Shown: positions 13,537-14,431 of the stretch, in pieces
Numbering within the stretch: position 1 is the first letter of the stretch
Layout of the letters: the number at the start of each line of letters is the position of its first letter
Source: JBOHER01 sp050701115
Lineage (GTDB): Bacteria; Actinomycetota; Actinomycetes; Mycobacteriales; Pseudonocardiaceae
Assembly: GCA_050701115.1 (NCBI GenBank)
Contig: JBOHER010000003.1
Span: 1-14,431 of the forward strand
Direction: 5' to 3'
DNA length: 14,431 nucleotides
Position numbers and translations under genes: made by a program
Notes under the pieces: generated by a model
Databases searched by the model: none
What the model was told of the DNA's origin: nothing
The model's input: the letters and a program-made list of their open reading frames with translations, nothing else

Positions 13537-14193
13537 GTGACCGTCGCATCTAACAACCGCACCTCGAAGGAACAGCGTCCACGCCGCAAGCGCATGCCAC
13601 GAGCCGAGCGCGAGCGCCAGATGCTGGATGTCGCTGTACAGGTGTTCGCCGAGCACGGCTATGCCGCCACCTCGATGGACGAGATCGCCGAGCGGGTGGG
13701 CGTGTCGAAGCCGATGCTGTACGAGTACTTCAGCTCGAAAGAGGGCTTGCTGCTCGCCGCGATCCGCGAAGCCCGGGCCGAGCTACGGCGCGCTACCGAA
13801 CAAGCCGTCGTCGGCGCCACGTCGGGGGAGGACGCCCTGCGCCGGGGGCTGCGCGCGTACTTTCAGTTCATCGGACAACGGCGCGCGCAGTGGCACCTGT
13901 TGCGACATGAACTGACCCTCATGGGCGGCTCGGCCGCCGATGAGGTGGAGGCCATCAGGCAACAGCAGACCGAACTCAACGCCTCACTCTTGCGCGTTTT
14001 CCTGACCGCGGCATCGGATCTGGAAGTCGAGGCCGCAGCCGAAATCCTGGTGGGCGCTTGCGAACGGATGGCGATCTGGTGTGAACGGCACAGCGAGGTG
14101 ACGCCAGAGATGGCCACCGAGTACACCCTGGACATCCTCTGGGGCGGCTTGCAGGGCAAACAGCGACCGATGAACGAAACGGCACACCGGTAG
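13537..14193 (+). CDS. TetR-family transcriptional regulator
   Basis: A 218-aa repressor-type regulator. A basic N-terminal arm (TSKEQRPRRKRMPRAERERQ) leads into the TetR DNA-binding domain at about 26-72: MLDVAVQVFAEHGYAATSMDEIAERVGVSKPMLYEYFSSKEGLL. The helix-turn-helix is about 45-64 and the family-typical Y-x-Y-F-x-S-K-E-x-L follows it. The rest is an alpha-helical ligand-binding and dimer domain that does not reveal the ligand. No ribosome binding site precedes the GTG; a -10-like TAGAGT 7 nt upstream suggests leaderless translation. By orientation and the shared spacer it most likely represses itself and the monooxygenase gene, with the oxygenase substrate or a related lipid as inducer. 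That is inference. Confidence 0.9.
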   Translation: MTVASNNRTSKEQRPRRKRMPRAERERQMLDVAVQVFAEHGYAATSMDEIAERVGVSKPMLYEYFSSKEGLLLAAIREARAELRRATEQAVVGATSGEDALRRGLRAYFQFIGQRRAQWHLLRHELTLMGGSAADEVEAIRQQQTELNASLLRVFLTAASDLEVEAAAEILVGACERMAIWCERHSEVTPEMATEYTLDILWGGLQGKQRPMNETAHR

Positions 14194-14375
14194 CAGCGAA
14201 TCCGCTTGTCCTCATGCGAACGTGACGTCCCTCGCCTTGTGATCATTAACGCTGCGCGAATATCCGAGAACACCCCACCATCCCTCGGCCATTCGGGTTA
14301 CATGCGTGGTGCGCTATGCGACCATGGCATGACGATCTATCCAAGGCATTGGTTGATCACGAGGAGAGGGGTGAG

Positions 14376-14431
14376 ATGGTGGACCCGATAACAGCGACGT
14401 ACGTTCAGGACAACGAGGACTGGACCATCAC
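14376..14431 (+). CDS. Start of an unidentified gene, cut by the window edge
   Basis: An open frame of 18 complete codons from ATG 14376 (MVDPITATYVQDNEDWTI), cut by the window end. GAGGAG with more purines lies about 10 nt upstream, a plausible ribosome binding site; an in-frame GTG directly after the ATG is an alternative start. The Y-V-Q-D-N-E-D-W-T-I strand pattern hints at a small beta-rich domain, but no family can be named. The 182 nt between the TetR stop and this start hold no gene I can support. Confidence 0.55.
   Translation, partial: MVDPITATYVQDNEDWTI

Noticed and set aside
14206..14391. 61-codon frame downstream of the TetR gene
   Set aside because: No ribosome binding site or domain, and it overlaps the better-supported start at 14376 in another frame.

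Overview
The window is high-GC DNA with GTG starts, Shine-Dalgarno sites close to GGAGG, and families typical of actinobacteria: an LCP cell-wall ligase with a LytR_C domain, a DUF6131-like micro-membrane protein, and an alpha/beta hydrolase-OsmC fusion. A filamentous actinobacterium, plausibly Pseudonocardiales (Amycolatopsis/Saccharomonospora-like), is the best guess. The placement is inference from protein style and from 21-nt GGCCAACTCGGTGCC-type repeats, not from a marker gene. I see no rRNA, tRNA, CRISPR, transposase or phage gene.

Layout, left to right. (1) 33-3786: a minus-strand flavin disulfide oxidoreductase is divergent from a siderophore-interacting flavoprotein, which is followed after 19 nt by a patatin-like lipase. 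The lipase C-terminus runs into a 21-nt tandem repeat, and a second, different 21-nt array follows it. (2) 3898-5227: a hydrolase-OsmC fusion (thiol/peroxide defence) and a 51-aa membrane protein with a sigma-B-like promoter and a strong inverted repeat over its start. (3) 5273-7636: a minus-strand short-chain dehydrogenase, a 332-nt divergent spacer, and a major-facilitator transporter gene broken in three places. (4) 7614-7774, minus strand: three regularly spaced tiny reading frames, each with a Shine-Dalgarno site and each ending in M-x-D-R-D-C-stop. They differ almost only at synonymous sites. I find no known family for them, and they are the most unusual signal in the window. (5) 7959-11971: a membrane diguanylate cyclase, a possible 60-codon linking frame, an LCP protein and a helix-turn-helix regulator. 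(6) 11968-14193: a Baeyer-Villiger-type monooxygenase divergent from a TetR regulator, with an alternating TACT/AGTA array between them. The window ends in the first 18 codons of an unidentified gene.

How the genes may work together: region 1 looks like redox and iron-siderophore chemistry, region 2 like general stress protection, region 5 like c-di-GMP signalling beside cell-envelope assembly, and region 6 like a self-contained regulator/oxygenase pair induced by a ketone or lipid-like ligand. These links are inferred from adjacency and orientation only.
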